Under the pieces are notes generated by a model. That model was not told where the DNA came from. It searched no databases and saw only the letters and a program-made list of their open reading frames with translations. This document shows, piece by piece, positions 24,622-32,774 of a stretch of DNA of 53,923 nucleotides. Each line of letters opens with the position of its first letter. Positions within the stretch are counted from its first letter, which is position 1. A program made the translations under genes and the position numbers. The stretch is from JBNLAN01 sp050302175 (lineage in GTDB: Bacteria; Pseudomonadota; Zetaproteobacteria; Mariprofundales; Mariprofundaceae): the NCBI GenBank assembly GCA_050302175.1, contig JBNLAN010000038.1, forward strand, positions 1 through 53,923, read 5' to 3'.

Positions 24622-24699
24622 ATGACGAACACCACCTCTCTTTTCGCACTGCTACAGGGCCTTTTTCTGACTCTGGGCGTTGGCCTGTGCACAGACTGA
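24622..24699 (+). CDS. leuL: leuA leader peptide (LeuL-type)
   Basis: 25 codons, with 7 leucines: L7, L10, L11, L14, L16, L18 and L22 in MTNTTSLFALLQGLF..., including the usually rare CTA codon. The frame ends at TGA 24697-24699, just before a pause hairpin and an intrinsic terminator that precede leuA. This is the standard arrangement for leucine-sensing transcription attenuation: scarce Leu-tRNA stalls the ribosome in the leader and prevents termination. No Shine-Dalgarno is present; the promoter position suggests leaderless translation. Confidence 0.85.
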   Translation: MTNTTSLFALLQGLFLTLGVGLCTD

Positions 24700-24753
24700 A
24701 GGTTTCAGTCTTCGTAACACAGGCCGCAGCTTAAGCTCTGCGGCCTTTTTTTT
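24684..24753 (+). terminator. leuA attenuator (pause hairpin plus intrinsic terminator)
   Basis: AGACTGAA (24693-24700) pairs with TTCAGTCT (24704-24711). The same hairpin can extend outward through CCTGTG (24684-24689) with CACAGG (24718-24723). The terminator is AGGCCGCAG (24721-24729) with CTGCGGCCT (24738-24746), followed by an eight-base T run. The extended hairpin takes the first three bases of the terminator stem, so the two compete. A ribosome reaching the leader stop would open the first and allow the second. Confidence 0.85.
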
Positions 24754-24780
24754 GGTGGTGTTTGAATCAAGGAGTATGTG

Positions 24781-26325
24781 ATGTCAGATCGCTTGTATAT
24801 TTTCGACACAACATTGCGCGACGGCGAGCAATCGCCGGGCTGTTCCATGAACCTGGACGAGAAACTGCGCGTAGCGCATGCGCTGGCAGGTCTCGGCGTC
24901 GACATCATTGAGGCCGGGTTTCCGATTGCCTCGCCTGGAGATTTCGAGGCGGTGCAGCGTATTGCCAAAGAGGTGAAGGGACCGCGCATCGCAGGGCTTG
25001 CCCGTGCGGCGGAGAAAGATATCGAGCGTGCCGGCGAGGCGGTGAAGCCTGCCGGGGATCGCGCCCGTATCCACACTTTCATTGCCACCAGCCCCATTCA
25101 CATGGAGGCGAAGTTGCGCATGACTCCCGATCAGGTGGTCGAGCGTGCGGTGGAGGCGGTGAAGCTGGCCCGTTCACTGGCGCCGGACGTGGAGTTCTCC
25201 GCCGAAGATGCCGGGCGTTCGGAGATGGATTTCCTCTGCCGGATCGTCGAGGCGGCGATTGCCGCCGGTGCGCGCACCATCAATATCCCCGATACCGTCG
25301 GCTACATGACGCCGGACGAGTTCGGCTGGCGTATCCGCACCCTGTTAGAGAAGGTGCCGAATTCCGATCAGGCGATCTTCTCGGTGCATTGCCATAACGA
25401 TCTGGGCCTCGCGGTCGCCAACTCATTGGCAGCGGTCGAGAACGGCGCGCGCCAGGTGGAGTGCACCATCAATGGCCTGGGTGAGCGTGCGGGCAATGCA
25501 TCATTGGAAGAGATCGTGATGATCATGAAAACGAGAGCTGACCGTTATGATATCGAGATGGGTATCGATACCACCAAGATTGTGCCTGCCTCGAAGCTGG
25601 TCAGTCAGATCACTGGTATGCCGGTGCAGCCCAACAAGGCGATTGTCGGTGCCAATGCCTTCGCGCATGAGTCCGGCATCCATCAGGATGGCGTGCTGAA
25701 ACATCAGAAGACCTACGAGATCATGACGCCCGAATCGGTCGGCTGGAACACCAACCGCATGGTTTTGGGTAAGCACTCGGGCCGCGCGGCGCTCAAGTCC
25801 CGCTACGAGACCCTGGGTGTTGAGCTGGACGATGAGAAGCTCGTTACTGTCTTCGAGCGCTTCAAGGTGCTGGCCGATAAGAAGAAGGATATCTTCGATG
25901 AAGATCTGATGGCCATTCTCTCCGGTGATTCCGAGGTAGAGACCGAGCGGGTCAAGCTGGTCAACCTGCATGCTGCCTCCGGCACCAATGATGCGCCGGT
26001 GGCAGCCATCGAGCTTGATATCGAAGGCGTTCGTCATAAGGCAACTGCCGAGGGTGACGGGCCTGTCGATGCGGCGTTTAAGGCGATCAATTCGCTGGTT
26101 GAACCGAACGGAAAACTGTTGCTCTATTCGGTCAACGCCATCACTTCAGGAACGGATGCCCAGGGTGAGGTGACGGTTCGATTGCAGGACGGGGATCGTA
26201 TCGTCAACGGTCAGGGCTCGGATACCGACATTGTCGTGGCATCCGCCAAGGCACTGATCGCGGCACTCAACAAGTTGCCGAACATGCACGCCAAGGAAGT
26301 GCACGCCCAATATTCCGGCGTGTAG
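24781..26325 (+). CDS. leuA: 2-isopropylmalate synthase
   Basis: 514 residues. GGAG lies six bases before the ATG at 24781; a GTG three bases earlier is less likely. The N-terminal TIM barrel opens with DTTLRDGEQSPG (metal and substrate binding) and has SVHCHNDLGLAVANS and NGLGERAGNASLEE further on. The linker HESGIHQDG is followed by the C-terminal leucine-binding regulatory domain (about 390-510). It condenses acetyl-CoA with 2-ketoisovalerate in the first committed step of leucine synthesis. Control appears double: attenuation in the leader and feedback inhibition through the regulatory domain. No leuBCD genes follow. Confidence 0.97.
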   Translation: MSDRLYIFDTTLRDGEQSPGCSMNLDEKLRVAHALAGLGVDIIEAGFPIASPGDFEAVQRIAKEVKGPRIAGLARAAEKDIERAGEAVKPAGDRARIHTFIATSPIHMEAKLRMTPDQVVERAVEAVKLARSLAPDVEFSAEDAGRSEMDFLCRIVEAAIAAGARTINIPDTVGYMTPDEFGWRIRTLLEKVPNSDQAIFSVHCHNDLGLAVANSLAAVENGARQVECTINGLGERAGNASLEEIVMIMKTRADRYDIEMGIDTTKIVPASKLVSQITGMPVQPNKAIVGANAFAHESGIHQDGVLKHQKTYEIMTPESVGWNTNRMVLGKHSGRAALKSRYETLGVELDDEKLVTVFERFKVLADKKKDIFDEDLMAILSGDSEVETERVKLVNLHAASGTNDAPVAAIELDIEGVRHKATAEGDGPVDAAFKAINSLVEPNGKLLLYSVNAITSGTDAQGEVTVRLQDGDRIVNGQGSDTDIVVASAKALIAALNKLPNMHAKEVHAQYSGV

Positions 26326-26337
26326 TTTGTTAGATAC

Positions 26338-26364
26338 GGCCGGGGAGCATTAGCCCCGGCCTTT
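26338..26364 (+). terminator. Terminator after leuA
   Basis: GGCCGGGG (26338-26345) and CCCCGGCC (26354-26361) form a perfect 8-bp stem with an 8-base loop, followed by TTTAAC. The T-tract is short, so termination may be partial, with read-through into the AhpD-like gene. Confidence 0.65.
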
Positions 26365-26396
26365 AACTTGGCTCGAATAGGCTTAGGAGTATGAAC

Positions 26397-26699
26397 ATGA
26401 GCAGAGAGAATACCGAATCCATTTTTACCTCGCAGGTCGCCGAGCTGGTGGCGATTGGCGCGGCGATTGCCGCCAACTGTGAGCCCTGCTTCAAGTATCA
26501 CTATGATCAGGCGCGCAAGCTGGGTGTGAGCGATGTAGATATGCGTTATGCCGTCGATCTGGCGCAGAATGTGAAGGAGCGCCCGGCCGAACACATGCTG
26601 GCTCTGGCCGAGCGCTATCTCGGAAAAGCGACGGAAGAGACCAAAGCTGCTGCGGATTCGTGCTGCACCAGCAGCGCCGACTCTCAGCCCTGCAGTTAA
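26397..26699 (+). CDS. Carboxymuconolactone decarboxylase/AhpD-like protein with Cys-rich tail
   Basis: 101 residues. The ATG at 26397 is seven bases from AGGAG; the ATG at 26391 is only one base from it, so the later one is preferred. The core VAIGAAIAANCEPCFKYHYDQARKLGVSDVDMRYAVDLA carries the CxxC...H redox motif of the AhpD/CMD family (C-E-P-C). Such proteins reduce peroxiredoxins or act as small thiol reductases. The C-terminus DSCCTSSADSQPCS adds three more cysteines that could bind metal or relay thiols. Its own substrate is unknown. Confidence 0.85.
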   Translation: MSRENTESIFTSQVAELVAIGAAIAANCEPCFKYHYDQARKLGVSDVDMRYAVDLAQNVKERPAEHMLALAERYLGKATEETKAAADSCCTSSADSQPCS

Positions 26700-26723
26700 T
26701 AAAAAAGGAAGGCGATTGCCTCC
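26699..26723 (-). terminator. Possible terminator of the minus-strand secreted-protein gene
   Basis: On the minus strand GGAGGC, loop and GCCTTCC (26707-26723, one bulged base) are followed by six T (complement of the A-run at 26701-26706). It lies beyond the stop of the gene ending at 26782. Confidence 0.5.
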
Positions 26724-26781
26724 CCCTTTCGATTTTCCCGAGGGAACAAGAGCTGACCCTAAATGTGCGCATTTAACGCGT

Positions 26782-27363
26782 TCAGTCTGCTCCGGTCAGT
26801 TCAAGCCATTTGCCATGATCCCAGTAGTGAACGACCGAAGCTTTGTCTAACCAGATGTCGTTGATTCCATGATGGTCGATGACCTCGGGTGGCTTGTAGC
26901 CGCCGAAGGCTTCGTAATGCCTGCGTATATAGTCTTCCCCAACGATCCCTAGTGCATGGCTATACCAGATCAGTTCGTCATCGACACTTTGCAGGTAGTC
27001 CCGATCCTTACTATGGGCCACGATCTCTTCTTTGTTCGGGTCGCCTTGCCAATACACGATCAGGCTCGTATCGCCATCTTTGTGACATAACAGCGCCCAA
27101 TCCATCTGGTTCGGGTTCCGGAAGTTGCCATGGACGATGTTTTTGGGAGTCGTACTGCCGGTCACTTGGGGAACCATGCACCCTTTTTTTTCCAGATGAG
27201 TTTTCAAGTTTTGCGGGAGTTCGGTAAAGGCGCTCGGTGGCAATCGTACAATTTTGTTTTCCGCCTTTTCCCATTGATCCGCATCCATGCCAAAAGCAGA
27301 GCCTGATATCGCGAACAACCAAATCAAACCAACGGTCGCAAGATAGTTTTGTATTCTTTTCAT
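26782..27363 (-). CDS. Secreted protein of unknown function
   Basis: 193 residues. A signal peptide (KRIQNYLATVGLIWLFAISGSAFG) with AGGAG before the ATG points to export to the periplasm. The mature part has two cysteines (in KKGCMVPQ and ALLCHKDG) that could form a disulfide, and it is rich in aromatic and acidic residues, e.g. HYWDHGKWLELTGAD at the end. I do not recognise the family. The base composition is lower in G+C than the neighbours. No obvious partner is adjacent. Confidence 0.7.
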   Translation of the reverse strand: MKRIQNYLATVGLIWLFAISGSAFGMDADQWEKAENKIVRLPPSAFTELPQNLKTHLEKKGCMVPQVTGSTTPKNIVHGNFRNPNQMDWALLCHKDGDTSLIVYWQGDPNKEEIVAHSKDRDYLQSVDDELIWYSHALGIVGEDYIRRHYEAFGGYKPPEVIDHHGINDIWLDKASVVHYWDHGKWLELTGAD

Positions 27364-27660
27364 GTCCGCTTCTCCTGTTTTCTTAATGTATTCAAACCCC
27401 TGATTTTATCCGAATTAATATTGTGTCCCCGGAATTTCCCGATTGTATAAAGCATGTGCTGCAATTCTAAAAAAATCTAATCCATGAGCTGAGTCGACAC
27501 TATGCAATCCTATTAATGCCCTTCGCTTAAGAATCGCGTTGTTTAGTTCGGCTAGATTCCTTTTAATCGCCTTTTCATACCTTTCCGTATTAATCTATCT
27601 CTCCTTTTGTTATAAGTTAATATTGATGCAGGGGATTGGTTCTTTTGTTTCTACTGCTGA
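27364..27660. other. AT-rich intergenic region
   Basis: About 300 bases holding the second copy of the dispersed repeat (27413-27437). Otherwise nothing is recognisable. It is clearly more AT-rich than the flanking genes and carries no convincing frame. Confidence 0.5.
27413..27437. repeat. Copy 2 of the short dispersed repeat (ATATTGTG..CCCGGAATTT)
   Basis: Matches 5668-5693 over its 25 bases with two substitutions and one single-base gap. See that entry. Confidence 0.5.
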
Positions 27661-28617
27661 TCAATACCTTCCTCCAACAGTCTCTTTAGGCGAGTGCTCT
27701 TCAATCAGGGCAAGATCGTCTTTAGTTAATTCCACATTGAGGGCACCCAGATTCTCTTCAAGGCGGTGAATCTTCCGGGTGCCGGGAATGGCGACGATGT
27801 CGTCGTTGCGGCTCAGAATCCAGGCGAGGGCGATCTGTGCTTTGGTTGCGCCTTTGCTCTGCGCGATTTCGTCGATCACCTCCACGAACTTGAGATTCTG
27901 CTGAATCGCTTCATCGGTGAAGCGGGGATTCTCAAGCCGCCAGTCGCCCTTTTCCAGATCGGCGCGGCTTTTGATGGCGCCGGTGAGGAAGCCACGGCCA
28001 AGCGGACTGTATGCCACGAAGGTGATGCCGAGTTCTTTGCAGGTGCTGAAAAGTTCCTGTTCGGGCTCCCGGCTCCACAGGGAGTACTCAGTCTGCAGGG
28101 CCGTGATGGGATGAACAGCATGCGCGCGGCGAAGCGTTTCGCTATCCACCTCAGAGAGTCCGATCGCTTTCACCTTGCCCTGCTTGACCAGTTCGGCCAT
28201 GGCGCCGACGATATCTTCGATCTCCATCTCCGGGTCTTTCCGGTGCATGTAGTAGAGATCAATGGCTTCGGCACCGAGGCGCTGAAGACTTTTATCGCAT
28301 GCCTCCTTGATGTATTCAGGTTTGCCACTCAGGCCCAGGAACTCGCCATTGGGGCCGCGCATGATGGCGAACTTGGTTGCCAGGGTGATCTCGCTGAGCC
28401 GACCTTTGAAAGCTTTCCCGAGGAGTGTTTCATTGGCACCGCTGCCATACATGTCGGCGGTATCGAAGAAGTTCACACCGAGATCGACGGCCTTGTGCAG
28501 GGTGTTGATCGACTCCTGTTCATTGAAAGAGCCATAGAACTCAGACATACCCATGCAGCCGAGGCCGATCCGGTTAATATTGAGTTTGCTGTGCCCCAGA
28601 GTGGTGGTCTGCTTCAT
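27661..28617 (-). CDS. Aldo/keto reductase
   Basis: 318 residues with the (beta/alpha)8 barrel and the AKR tetrad: Asp and Tyr in FFDTADMYGSGANE, Lys in LATKFA, His in DLYYMHRKDPE. The N-terminal GHSKLNINRIGLGCMGMSEFYG and the C-terminal IALAWILSRNDDIVAIPGTRKIHRLEENLGAL are typical of the AKR13/YakC-like group. It reduces aldehydes or ketones with NADPH in the cytoplasm. The natural substrate is unknown. AAGGAG precedes the ATG. The PAS-protein gene ends 48 bases upstream on the same strand. Confidence 0.95.
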   Translation of the reverse strand: MKQTTTLGHSKLNINRIGLGCMGMSEFYGSFNEQESINTLHKAVDLGVNFFDTADMYGSGANETLLGKAFKGRLSEITLATKFAIMRGPNGEFLGLSGKPEYIKEACDKSLQRLGAEAIDLYYMHRKDPEMEIEDIVGAMAELVKQGKVKAIGLSEVDSETLRRAHAVHPITALQTEYSLWSREPEQELFSTCKELGITFVAYSPLGRGFLTGAIKSRADLEKGDWRLENPRFTDEAIQQNLKFVEVIDEIAQSKGATKAQIALAWILSRNDDIVAIPGTRKIHRLEENLGALNVELTKDDLALIEEHSPKETVGGRY

Positions 28618-28665
28618 GATGTGTCTCCTTTTATTCGTGCGACTATAGACCTGAACGACTTTTCT

Positions 28666-29211
28666 TTATTTCTTGTTCCAGTCTTTTATTTCCGGATAAA
28701 GACGCTCTACACACTCCGGACATATTGCGTGGGAAAAATCGGCGCCGGTTTTTTGGTGGAAGTAGCCTTCAAAATGATACCAGTTGTCCTGATCGTCTTT
28801 GATTTTTTTGCAGCCTGCACAGATGGTCAGGATTCCTTGAGCCATGCCCAGTAAATCAGACAGGTCACGGTGCTCTTCAAGAACGTATTCGCCATTGTTG
28901 ATGGGTGTTGATATCACTTCTTCAATGAGCAGCGTGTCGGATTTAAAATGTTTATGAATGGTTCTTCGCTTCCCCTTTTCTGCAAAGGTAGCTTTGGCCG
29001 GGCATGTGGTATCCGGCATTTCCCAGCATGGGATATCACTATTGTGGGTAAGCTTATAGCAGGGTTGCCCTATAATCTGTTCTCTCGGAAGCTGAATATG
29101 ATCAGCAAAAGCCTGGTTGAAGTCCACGATATTGAAATCTTTATCAATGATATAACATTGAACGCTTAAGTTATCCAGTATCGTTCTCGGGTCGATCTTT
29201 GATGGTTCCAT
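28666..29211 (-). CDS. PAS-domain protein with C-terminal Cys/His motif
   Basis: 181 residues. The ATG at 29211 follows GGAGGAGG; the ATG at 29229 is just upstream of that ribosome site and is less likely. Residues about 8-115 form a PAS domain (DNLSVQCYIIDKDFNIVDFNQAFADHI, then GQPCYKL). The C-terminal 50 residues carry CAGCKKIKDDQDNWYHFEGYF and FSHAICPECVERLYPE. This Cys-pair module is often seen after PAS domains in bacterial sensor kinases, but no kinase or output domain is present. It may be a cytoplasmic redox or small-molecule sensor adaptor; the partner is unknown. Confidence 0.8.
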   Translation of the reverse strand: MEPSKIDPRTILDNLSVQCYIIDKDFNIVDFNQAFADHIQLPREQIIGQPCYKLTHNSDIPCWEMPDTTCPAKATFAEKGKRRTIHKHFKSDTLLIEEVISTPINNGEYVLEEHRDLSDLLGMAQGILTICAGCKKIKDDQDNWYHFEGYFHQKTGADFSHAICPECVERLYPEIKDWNKK

Positions 29212-29331
29212 GAACCCTCCTCCCTCCATGTTTAGCGACTACTTCCCCAAAAAAGCCAGTGTAACCATTTTCGACGAATGTGGTCATCTTTTGTGCTCAT
29301 GTATTGCTGCCCTGTGTGGAACGCAATAGGC

Positions 29332-30471
29332 CTAATGGTTCCTGCGCTCCAAGGCGTAGATTCCGAAACGGCCGGCGTGTTTTTTGTGGAAATAGAGGTG
29401 CTTTCCGTCGTCGCTGATTGCCGGGGCTTCGGCGAAGCCGGTGATGGCGGTAATCCGTTCCGGAACTGAGAAGGGTTCACCTTTGCTCTTGCGGGTGGCG
29501 CGGTACGAGGCGAATCTGAAGCCGTTCTTCTGGGTTAGACGGGTGAAGAATATCTCCAGTTCGTCGGCCGAGATCGAGGCGCCGTACTCGAGGTCGTCGC
29601 TGTTGATGTTGCGGAAGATATCTTTCGAGCGCGGGTCGATGGCGAACTCGCCGTTTTTTGTCAGACGGGCGACAAAGAAATTGGACTTGGTCGGGAAGGC
29701 ATATTTGCCGAACTCGAAATAGGTCTGGGTGGCGTAAAGCGTGTTGCCATCCTTGCTGATCTCGACATCCATGTTCACCCAGCCGGGCTTGTTCAGAGAC
29801 AATTCGGGATGCGGCCTGATGCCGGTAACCCTGCCGTTACCGAAGCGGCCGCTGTAGACAGTCGCAAGCCTGTTTTTCCTGTTGTACCCTGCCATCGAGA
29901 CGAAGTAGAAGTTGCCGTGCTCATCCATGCTCGGCACGCCGTCCACCGTATCGGAATTGACCCCTTTCACCTCACCCATGAATTTGAAACGGGTGTCGTC
30001 GATGCGTTTGGCGTAGAAGATGTTCTTGTTGGTGGCGGGGTCGTCCGATTTCTCGCTGTTGAAGAAGAGAGTCCTGCCGTCGCGGGTGATGAACGCTTCC
30101 ATGGCATTGCCGCTGTAGCCTTCGATCTCTGTGGTTCTCGGGTTTACAAAGATTTGTGGCTGACCTGAAACGACGTCGGCCTGGCCACGGTTAATCGCAT
30201 CAAGTTCAGCATTGGCTTCGTCGAGAAGTTTTTCCGCCTCATCGAGGTTGCCGGCCTGGCCCAGTTGCTTCACGCGTTTCAGTTTCGGAACGACACCGGA
30301 CACATCCCGCCCCTCATCGATGGCGATGGTCAACTGGCTTTTGGCGTAGTCCGCCTTGGCTCGGATGGCTTTGACTTCATCTGAAGGCGTGCCACAGCTT
30401 GATAGCAAAATCGAGGTAATCAGAAATGCCATGCGAGCCATGCCGGAGCACGTGAATGGGCGGAAATTCAT
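29332..30471 (-). CDS. Lipoprotein with WD40/TolB-like beta-propeller
   Basis: 379 residues. The start at 30471 overlaps the stop of a tiny upstream gene by ATGA, which argues for translational coupling. The lipobox LSSC has Cys26. An N-terminal helical region (about 30-95, EVKAIRAKADYAKSQLTIAIDEG...) is followed by a beta-propeller of PD40/TolB-like repeats, e.g. AFITRDGRTLFFNSEKSD, VPSMDEHGNFYFVSMAG, DVEISKDGNTLYATQTYF, ASISADELEIFFTRL, APAISDDGKHLYFHKK. The mature protein is anchored in the envelope and probably binds peptidoglycan-linked or other proteins. Function unknown. Confidence 0.82.
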   Translation of the reverse strand: MNFRPFTCSGMARMAFLITSILLSSCGTPSDEVKAIRAKADYAKSQLTIAIDEGRDVSGVVPKLKRVKQLGQAGNLDEAEKLLDEANAELDAINRGQADVVSGQPQIFVNPRTTEIEGYSGNAMEAFITRDGRTLFFNSEKSDDPATNKNIFYAKRIDDTRFKFMGEVKGVNSDTVDGVPSMDEHGNFYFVSMAGYNRKNRLATVYSGRFGNGRVTGIRPHPELSLNKPGWVNMDVEISKDGNTLYATQTYFEFGKYAFPTKSNFFVARLTKNGEFAIDPRSKDIFRNINSDDLEYGASISADELEIFFTRLTQKNGFRFASYRATRKSKGEPFSVPERITAITGFAEAPAISDDGKHLYFHKKHAGRFGIYALERRNH

Positions 30472-30563
30472 CGGATGACCAGAATTGCCAGCCAGGGTGC
30501 GAAATTGAAAACGGTGATTGGTATGCACCAGAAGAAAAAGGCTTCGAGCATTTCGAGATTCAT
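30468..30563 (-). CDS. 31-residue hydrophobic small protein coupled to the propeller lipoprotein
   Basis: Starts MNLEMLEAFFFWCIPITVF and ends in an Arg, with a nearly continuous hydrophobic stretch that could cross the membrane once. GGAGGA lies five bases before its ATG, a stronger ribosome site than that of the next gene. Its TGA overlaps the next gene's ATG (ATGA at 30468-30471). Such spacing is typical of real co-translated genes. I do not recognise the sequence. Confidence 0.65.
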   Translation of the reverse strand: MNLEMLEAFFFWCIPITVFNFAPWLAILVIR

Positions 30564-30698
30564 CGATCCTCCTCTCCCGGCCTGGAAAGTTTCTGTCCCG
30601 ATTATAGCGGGAGTACCCTTGTTTGCGAGGCGACTCTGGGAAGTGGAGCGAAAAAGGCTGTGGTTATGCGGTTTGTTCGCACGTGTTAGCTTGCCGCC

Positions 30699-32711
30699 AT
30701 GTCGCTTCAACTCAATCACAAAGCTGCTGCCCCCTTTTTGCCCATGAGCCGTGCCGAAATGGACAGGCTCGGTTGGGATGTTTGCGACATTATTATCGTT
30801 AGCGGCGATGCCTACATCGATCATCCGAGCTTCGGCATGGCAATTATCGGCCGTGTGCTGGAGGCAGCCGGTTTCCGCGTCGGTATTATCGCCCAACCCG
30901 ACTGGCGTTCCGCCGATGCCTTCAAAGCGCTCGGTGCACCGCGCCTCTTCTTCGGGGTGAGTAGCGGCAATATGGATTCGATGGTGAATCGCTATACGGC
31001 GAACCGCCGTTTACGTTCCGACGATGCCTACACGCCGGGAGGAGAAGGCGGCAAGCGCCCTGACCGCGCCACGCTGGTCTATGCGCAGCGCTGCCGCGAG
31101 GCGTTCAAACAGGTGCCGGTGGTGATCGGCGGTATCGAGGCGAGCCTGCGAAGGATTGCCCATTACGATTACTGGTCGGACACCGTGCGCCGCTCCATTC
31201 TTCCCGATGCCAAGGCCGATCTGCTGGTCTATGGCAATGCCGAACAGCAGATCATCGAGATTGCAAAAAGACTGGATGCCGGTGAAGCGGTGGATGCGCT
31301 CACCGACATTCGCGGCACGGCGGTGATGCGCAAGTCCATCCCCGAGGGGTTGCTGGAGCTGGATGCAACCCGCCCCGATGCGGACACGCCACACCCGCCG
31401 CGCTCCGAGTGGCAGCACACAGTGGTGCGCCTGCCGTCGTTCGAGGATGTTAAAGACGATCCGCTGCTCTACGCGCATGCTTCGCGCAGCATGCATCTGG
31501 AGACCAACCCGGGGAATGCGAGGGCGCTGGTGCAGCAGCATGGCGATAGGGATGTCTGGATCAACCCGCCGCCCTTGCCGCTTACCACGCCAGAGATGGA
31601 TGCGGTCTACGATCTGCCTTTCGCGCGTGCCCCACACCCATCCTACGAGGGGCGCAATATCCCGGCCTGGGAGATGATTCGCTTTTCGGTGAATATTATG
31701 CGCGGCTGCTTCGGCGGCTGCACCTTCTGCTCCATCACCGAGCATGAAGGGCGCATCATTCAGAACCGATCCGAAGCCTCGATCCTGCGCGAGGTGGAGG
31801 CGATTCGTGACAAGACGCCGGGCTTCACCGGCGTGGTCTCCGATCTCGGCGGCCCGACTGCCAATATGTATCGGCTTGCCTGCAAAAACAAAAAGATCGA
31901 ATCCTCCTGTCGCAGGCTCTCCTGCGTCTATCCGGGTATCTGCGAAAACCTCAACACCGACCATGCGCCGCTGATTCGCCTCTACAAAAGGGCGCGCACG
32001 CTTCCCGGTATCAAGAAGGTGCTGATCGGTTCGGGCGTGCGTTACGATCTGGCGGTGAAGTCGCCTGAGTATGTGAAGGAGCTGGTGCAGCATCATGTCG
32101 GCGGCTATCTGAAGATTGCACCGGAGCACACCGAGGATGGCCCGCTCTCCAAGATGATGAAGCCGGGGATCGGCACCTACGATGCCTTCAAGACAATGTT
32201 CGAAAAGTTCTCGAAGCAGGTGGGTAAACAGCAGTATCTGATTCCCTACTTCATCGCCGCGCATCCCGGCACCACGAATGAGGACATGCTGAACCTTGCT
32301 CTGTGGTTGAAGCGGAACAATTTCCGCCCTGATCAGGTGCAGGCCTTCCTGCCCTCGCCGATGGCAATCGCATCAAGTATGTACCATAGCGGCATCAATA
32401 CCCTGAAAAAGGTTTCGGGCAACAGCGAACGGGTATTCGTTGCCAAGGGGCTGAAGCAGCGGCGACTACATAAAGCCTTTTTGAGATATCACGATCCGGA
32501 GAACTGGCCGATGCTCAGGGCGGCCATCAAGCGCATGGGGCGCGAGGATGTGCTTGGCAACGGCCCGGATTGCCTGATTCCGGCCTTTGGTAATTGTCCT
32601 TCACCTGTTAAGGGAAAAGTGAAGCAATACCAACAGAAATTCCGCACGCAGTATACGCGCGCCGATCGCGCACCCCGCCCCAAAAAGCCGGGGCGAAGAA
32701 AAGGGCGGTAG
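30699..32711 (+). CDS. YgiQ-family radical SAM protein
   Basis: 670 residues, the normal length for the YgiQ family. The N-terminal domain (SRAEMDRLGWDVCDIIIVSGDAYIDHPSFG) is characteristic. The radical SAM cluster site is CFGGCTFC with Cys337, Cys341 and Cys344, spaced CX3CX2C. Further conserved blocks are KYDYWS-like AHYDYWSDTVRRSI, CRRLSCVYPGICENLNTDH and YFIAAHPGTTNEDM. It should carry a [4Fe-4S] cluster and cleave S-adenosylmethionine to a 5'-deoxyadenosyl radical. The substrate is not known. It is divergent from the small-protein/lipoprotein pair, 135 bases away. Confidence 0.95.
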   Translation: MSLQLNHKAAAPFLPMSRAEMDRLGWDVCDIIIVSGDAYIDHPSFGMAIIGRVLEAAGFRVGIIAQPDWRSADAFKALGAPRLFFGVSSGNMDSMVNRYTANRRLRSDDAYTPGGEGGKRPDRATLVYAQRCREAFKQVPVVIGGIEASLRRIAHYDYWSDTVRRSILPDAKADLLVYGNAEQQIIEIAKRLDAGEAVDALTDIRGTAVMRKSIPEGLLELDATRPDADTPHPPRSEWQHTVVRLPSFEDVKDDPLLYAHASRSMHLETNPGNARALVQQHGDRDVWINPPPLPLTTPEMDAVYDLPFARAPHPSYEGRNIPAWEMIRFSVNIMRGCFGGCTFCSITEHEGRIIQNRSEASILREVEAIRDKTPGFTGVVSDLGGPTANMYRLACKNKKIESSCRRLSCVYPGICENLNTDHAPLIRLYKRARTLPGIKKVLIGSGVRYDLAVKSPEYVKELVQHHVGGYLKIAPEHTEDGPLSKMMKPGIGTYDAFKTMFEKFSKQVGKQQYLIPYFIAAHPGTTNEDMLNLALWLKRNNFRPDQVQAFLPSPMAIASSMYHSGINTLKKVSGNSERVFVAKGLKQRRLHKAFLRYHDPENWPMLRAAIKRMGREDVLGNGPDCLIPAFGNCPSPVKGKVKQYQQKFRTQYTRADRAPRPKKPGRRKGR

Positions 32712-32722
32712 AGGGAAAGATA

Positions 32723-32750
32723 AAGGGCGGTTGAAGCCTCCGCCCTTGCC
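32723..32750 (+). terminator. Weak hairpin after the radical SAM gene
   Basis: AAGGGCGG (32723-32730) and CCGCCCTT (32740-32747), loop about nine bases, followed by GCCTTT. There is no long T-tract, so termination is uncertain. Confidence 0.4.
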
Positions 32751-32774
32751 TTTACAAGGGCGGGCTGTGCTCGC

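Noticed and set aside
31011..32264. 417-codon minus-strand frame over the YgiQ gene
   Set aside because: Antisense to a conserved radical SAM protein; no ribosome site or recognisable motifs.
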